A stretch of DNA of 64,000 nt, taken from positions 192,501 through 256,500 of the forward strand of contig NC_135562.1 of NCBI RefSeq assembly GCF_964340395.1, written 5' to 3'. Origin of the DNA: Glandiceps talaboti (lineage: Eukaryota; Hemichordata; Enteropneusta; Spengelidae). The position numbers and the translations under genes were made by a program. This document shows, in pieces, positions 54,501 through 64,000 of the stretch (position 1 is its first letter; every line of letters begins with the position of its first letter). The notes below the pieces were generated by a model that had not been told where the DNA came from, ran no database searches, and was given only the letters and a program-made list of their open reading frames with translations.

Positions 54501-57500
54501 GATGTAAGATGTGTACAGACACTAACTGATGTAAGGTGTGTACAGACACTAACTGATGTAAAGTGTCTACATACACTAACTGATGTGAGATGTGTACAGA
54601 CACTAACTGATGTAAAGTGTCTACAGACACTAACTGATGTGAGATGTGTACAGACACTAACTGATGTAAGGTGTGTACAGACACTAACTGATGTAAGGTG
54701 TGTACAGACACTAACTGATGTGAAGTGTCTACATACACTAACTGATGTGAGATGTGTACAGACACTAACTGATGTAAGGTGTGTACAGACACTAACTGAT
54801 GTAAGGTGTGTACAGACACTAACTGATGTAAAGTGTCTACAGACACTAACTGATGTAAAGTGTGTACAGACACTAACTGATGTGAGATGTGTACATACAC
54901 TAACTGATGTAAAGTGTGTACAGACACTAACTGATGTAAAGTGTGTACAGACACTAACTGATGTAAAGTGTGTACAGACACTAACTGATGTAAAGTGTCT
55001 ACAGACACTAACTGATGTAAAGTGTGTACAGACACTAACTGATGTAAAGTGTGTACAGACACTAACTGATGTAAGATGTCTACAGACACTAACTGATGTA
55101 AGATGTGTACAGACACTAACTGATGTAAGGTGTGTACAGACACTAACTGATGTAAAGTGTCTACATACACTAACTGATGTGAGATGTGTACAGACACTAA
55201 CTGATGTAAAGTGTCTACAGACACTAACTGATGTGAGATGTGTACAGACACTAACTGATGTAAGGTGTGTACAGACACTAACTGATGTAAGGTGTGTACA
55301 GACACTAACTGATGTGAAGTGTCTACATACACTAACTGATGTGAGATGTGTACAGACACTAACTGATGTAAGGTGTGTACAGACACTAACTGATGTAAGG
55401 TGTGTACAGACACTAACTGATGTAAAGTGTCTACAGACACTAACTGATGTAAAGTGTGTACAGACACTAACTGATGTGAGATGTGTACATACACTAACTG
55501 ATGTAAAGTGTGTACAGACACTAACTGATGTAAAGTGTGTACAGACACTAACTGATGTAAAGTGTGTACAGACACTAACTGATGTAAAGTGTCTACAGAC
55601 ACTAACTGATGTAAAGTGTGTACAGACACTAACTGATGTAAAGTGTGTACAGACACTAACTGATGTAAGATGTCTACAGACACTAACTGATGTAAGATGT
55701 GTACAGACACTAACTGATGTAAGGTGTGTACAGACACTAACTGATGTAAAGTGTCTACATACACTAACTGATGTGAGATGTGTACAGACACTAACTGATG
55801 TAAAGTGTCTACAGACACTAACTGATGTGAGATGTGTACAGACACTAACTGATGTAAGGTGTGTACAGACACTAACTGATGTAAGGTGTGTACAGACACT
55901 AACTGATGTGAGATGTGTACAGACACTAACTGATGTAAGGTGTGTACAGACACTAACTGATGTAAGGTGTGTACAGACACTAACTGATGTGAAGTGTCTA
56001 CATACACTAACTGATGTGAGATGTGTACAGACACTAACTGATGTAAGGTGTGTACAGACACTAACTGATGTAAGGTGTGTACAGACACTAACTGATGTAA
56101 AGTGTCTACAGACACTAACTGATGTAAAGTGTGTACAGACACTAACTGATGTGAGATGTGTACATACACTAACTGATGTAAAGTGTGTACAGACACTAAC
56201 TGATGTAAAGTGTGTACAGACACTAACTGATGTAAAGTGTGTACAGACACTAACTGATGTAAAGTGTCTACAGACACTAACTGATGTAAAGTGTGTACAG
56301 ACACTAACTGATGTAAAGTGTGTACAGACACTAACTGATGTAAGATGTCTACAGACACTAACTGATGTAAGATGTCTACAGACACTAACTGATGTAAGGT
56401 GTGTACAGACACTAACTGATGTAAAGTGTCTACATACACTAACTGATGTGAGATGTGTACAGACACTAACTGATGTAAAGTGTCTACAGACACTAACTGA
56501 TGTGAGATGTGTACAGACACTAACTGATGTAAGGTGTGTACAGACACTAACTGATGTAAGGTGTGTACAGACACTAACTGATGTGAGGTGTGTACAGACA
56601 CTAACTGATGTAAGGTGTGTACAGACACTAACTGATGTAAGGTGTGTACAGACACTAACTGATGTAAGGTGTGTACAGACACTAACTGATGTAAGGTGTG
56701 TACAGACACTAACTGATGTAAAGTGTGTACAGACACTAACTGATGTAAAGTGTGTACAGACACTAACTGATGTAAAGTGTGTACAGACACTAACTGATGT
56801 GAGATGTGTACAGACACTAACTGATGTAAGGTGTGTACAGACACTAACTGATGTAAAGTGTCTACATACACTAACTGATGTGAGATGTGTACAGACACTA
56901 ACTGATGTAAAGTGTGTACAGACACTAACTGATGTAAAGTGTGTACAGACACTAACTGATGTAAAGTGTCTACAGACACTAACTGATGTAAAGTGTGTAC
57001 AGACACTAACTGATGTAAAGTGTCTACATACACTAACTGATGTGAGATGTGTACAGACACTAACTGATGTAAGGTGTGTACAGACACTAACTGATGTAAA
57101 GTGTGTACAGACACTAACTGATGTAAAGTGTCTACAGACACTAACTGATGTAAAGTGTGTACAGACACTAACTGATGTGAGATGTGTACATACACTAACT
57201 GATGTAAGATGTCTACAGACACTAACTGATGTAAAGTGTGTACAGACACTAACTGATGTAAAGTGTGTACAGACACTAACTGATGTAAAGTGTCTACAGA
57301 CACTAACTGATGTAAAGTGTGTACAGACACTAACTGATGTAAGATGTCTACAGACACTAACTGATGTAAGATGTGTACAGACACTAACTGATGTAAAGTG
57401 TCTACAGACACTAACTGATGTAAAGTGTGTACAGACACTAACTGATGTAAAGTGTGTACAGACACTAACTGATGTAAAGTGTCTACAGACACTAACTGAT

Positions 57501-57893
57501 GTGAGATGTGTACAGACACTAACTGATGTAAGGTGTGTACAGACACTAACTGATGTGAGGTGTGTACAGACACTAACTGATGTAAGGTGTGTACAGACAC
57601 TAACTGATGTAAGGTGTGTACAGACACTAACTGATGTAAGGTGTGTACAGACACTAACTGATGTAAGGTGTGTACAGACACTAACTGATGTAAAGTGTGT
57701 ACAGACACTAACTGATGTAAAGTGTGTACAGACACTAACTGATGTAAGATGTGTACAGACACTAACTGATGTAAAGTGTGTACAGACACTAACTGATGTA
57801 AAGTGTGTACAGACACTAACTGATGTAAGATGTCTACAGACACTAACTGATGTAAAGTGTGTACAGACACTAACTGATGTAAAGTGTGTATGC
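51525..57893. repeat. 27-bp satellite with 594-bp higher-order repeat
   Basis: About 236 head-to-tail copies of a 27-bp monomer, consensus CACTAACTGATGTAAAGTG then TGTACAGA. Monomers differ at a few positions (AAAG/AAGG/AAGA/GAGA/GAGG; GTGTAC/GTCTAC; CAGA/CATA), and these variants form a code. The rare variant GTGAAGTGTCTACATAC occurs at 53478, 54072, 54720, 55314 and 55989. The spacings are 594, 648, 594 and 675, i.e. 22 monomers, with insertions of 2 and 3 monomers in two units. A second, longer block of about 17 monomers is shared between roughly 52.2-52.6 kb and 56.8-57.2 kb. The region lies between the 3' ends of ITGB1BP1 and CCM2. The very long open frames on both strands follow from a monomer length divisible by three with no stop codon. 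Confidence 0.97.
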
Positions 57894-59826
57894 TAATTTT
57901 TACTGATAAAGGATTCACTTCTATCCTAATTACCAATTTTGAGCACTTTCCAAATTTGCACCATGACAGAACATTCCCAAATTTGCACCATGACAGAACA
58001 ATCTTTCTGTATTGTGGTATGAATATGAGTGAAATTTTACCAGAGATGAATATATGATTTCTGATATCAAATTTGACTTGAACTTGAACTTCAAAAACCA
58101 CTCACTAATGTTAGTGGCAGTGTAGTGTCTTTGCATTGTTTACTTTCCTTGGAAAGTATTGTCTGATTAAATACCTCAATATCTTACAAAATGCAAGCAA
58201 AAACACTGAAAAACAGTAAAAGTTCATAATAATCCATAACATAAAGTTTTGACTGAGTTACTCAATAAAAATGGGCCAAAACATTAAAAGTTTGATGTAA
58301 ATTATTGAAAATAATTACTTTTGGTATAGCTGACTTAATAATACACTGTGTAAGTATCAAACAAAATATTGACAGAAAAGAGAAAAAAATACTCAACATG
58401 TAAAAATATCCACATTTACTGTACATGCAATGGGGAAAAGTTCAAAAAAAACAACAAAGAACTTCCCATTATGTCTGAATACATGATTTTAGACAAAATA
58501 ATGTTTTCTATTTTAGTGGCAAACTGATACTTGACTAAATGTGTAGATTAACATTCACCAGTCATTGTCTCTCAACTATCAAGGGTGTTGTAGTTACAAC
58601 TGTAACCTCCTTAACAAACCTATGTTCCTAGGAATGTAACCTCCTTAACAAACACTTGAAGTCACTCACAAGTTCATGTATACAGCATGCTCCCTATTGC
58701 CAAAATCCTCCAAAAGATTGACTAATCAGAAAGCTCCTTTTATACCGGTAATAACACATGCTTTGCATTAATGACTTATAGATGTAACAAATCATCTTAT
58801 TGGGCAATATATTGTCAATTGTCACCAACAGCTTATCCATGTCAAAAAGTGAGTTATTTGTCAGATTTGTTCTGAAGGTTACCTTACAGTGCTAATAACC
58901 CTTGATAATTCTAGATGTGTATGCCAATGCATATACACCATGCAATCAATATCGATATTGCCACAAGAACTATTTAAAAAGACTCTCTCTCACTATGTTT
59001 TGTACATCAAGATAAGTCTCCACACACAGGTCATTAAAACAGTTTGTAGTGGCAGTCTTCCAATACCTAACAGAGACTACATCACTTCTGAGCATGTGCA
59101 TGTTTTGTAAAAATGCAATCTTTTTTACATGCTACACTTGGGAGATATGTTCATACATTGATATTTTCAACCATGTAATCAATTGCAATTCTAACAGCAT
59201 ATCTTGAGCTGACAATGAACAAAGATTTTTTGCCATGTACCATCCTTTTCATCAAAGACTTCTCAGAAGTTACCTGAGGAGTCCTGCCCCCCCCCCCCCC
59301 CCACCTCCATTCAACAATAAGGATTCAGCCAAAGCAAGTTTTGTGAGGAGTTATAATCTCCAAGTATCCTAGGGCATCCTATCTCAGAACTGTTTCTTTG
59401 GGAGTCTTATCTCAAAACAGTTTCCTGAGGAGTTCAATCTCTAATTTTGTCCAATGGAGTTCCCTCTAATCAGCATATTAATTAAGTCTTTGATCCATAT
59501 TCCCAGGACTCCAGTCTCCAATAATATTCCAATGGAATATGAGTTCACTAGGTCTACTGACAACAATAAGTATCTAATACTGTTCATTAACATTGCACTT
59601 TTTTCATTTAACATCCACATTTAGCTTTCATAGCTATGTATGTCTCTACACCATGGTAGTCTGAACACCATGATAGTCTGAACACCATGATAATCTCAAC
59701 TCCTATGTAAGTCTCAACATAACACCATGGTGATCTCAACTCCTATGTACGTCTCAATGCCATGGTAGTCCTTACTCAAAATTTGTACAAAGTACACATT
59801 TTCAATTCTGTCAACAGCAACAAAAC
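57894..59826. other. between satellite and CCM2 stop, no gene seen
   Basis: Likely CCM2 3' UTR and flank. Small duplications: CCAAATTTGCACCATGACAG (about 57950), AATGTAACCTCCTTAACAAA (58600-58650), and CCATGATAGTCTGAACA (59650-59760). A poly-C run is at 59288-59302. Confidence 0.5.
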
Positions 59827-63719
<3,893 letters not shown>

Positions 63720-64000
63720 GTGTAAACATCACAAATAAACAGTCCTTGCCATTCAATTGCTTATCAGTGAATTGTAAATGAATGGGATAGTGACTGATAT
63801 AGTTTGAATTGATCATTATATACATAGACCCTCCACCAACAGGGTCTATGTTACATATTCCAACCATTTAAATTACACATGTATATAAACAGCAAGTACA
63901 ACATATGAAAGACAAAAATTGGATGAGAAATAATCATGGGGTGTGGTAGGGGATTGTTCTAGATACAGTTATGGTGTATACTGTATGGGTAGTGCATATT
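63720..64000. other. upstream of the first CCM2 exon seen
   Basis: No exon seen. A short inverted repeat, CATAGACCCT and AGGGTCTATG, is at 63823-63850. Confidence 0.5.

Noticed and set aside
51499-58101. Two giant open frames (about 2,200 and 2,120 codons) as genes
   Set aside because: They are pure translations of a 27-bp satellite monomer whose length is divisible by three. There is no codon-level asymmetry and no unique domain, and both strands are equally open.

Overview
This is an AT-rich, intron-rich animal nuclear genome segment. All coding sequence is in short exons with GT-AG introns (plus one AT-AC intron). The proteins are animal signalling proteins: an RGS protein, a tetraspanin, ICAP-1, CCM2, TFIIS and a RHIM/ankyrin protein. 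Together with a tRNA-derived SINE and very abundant minisatellites, this suggests an invertebrate, probably a deuterostome (cephalochordate or hemichordate type) or a lophotrochozoan. The sequence alone does not settle which. I assembled exons by hand from splice sites, reading phase and family similarity. In the five genes whose start and stop both lie in the window, every exon-exon phase closes exactly; the three RGS exons also join in phase.

Layout. (1) 1-4.3 kb, plus strand: the last three exons of an RZ-family RGS protein (RGS17/19/20 type). (2) 4.3-13.7 kb: no gene seen, many tandem repeats, including a 1.76 kb array of a 32-bp unit. (3) 13.7-23.9 kb, minus: a complete nine-exon tetraspanin (231 aa), with minisatellites, simple repeats and a SINE in its introns. 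(4) 25.4-29.0 kb, minus: a complete four-exon gene for a 407-aa protein with a short coiled coil, a near-perfect RHIM amyloid core (VQIGNNNQI) and C-terminal ankyrin repeats. Its second intron carries a long near-perfect foldback. (5) 31.3-37.3 kb, minus: complete TFIIS (TCEA, 300 aa, nine exons), including a U12-type AT-AC intron and a 9-nt terminal exon. (6) 37.9-44.7 kb, plus, head-to-head with TFIIS: ITGB1BP1/ICAP-1 (252 aa, six exons). (7) 44.7-59.8 kb: no gene seen. It holds dispersed repeats and a 6.4 kb satellite of a 27-bp monomer with a 594-bp (22-monomer) higher-order repeat. (8) 59.8-63.7 kb, minus: CCM2/malcavernin (346 aa, eight exons).

Main points. An RHIM-ankyrin protein is a candidate innate-immune or cell-death amyloid-signalling adaptor, and is the best candidate here for an undescribed system. 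Two PTB-domain partners of KRIT1, ICAP-1 and CCM2, are convergent neighbours separated only by the satellite block. Several minisatellites start exactly at an exon's 5' splice site and carry a copy of the exon end plus the donor in every unit, so the introns of ITGB1BP1 and the tetraspanin contain rows of decoy donors.
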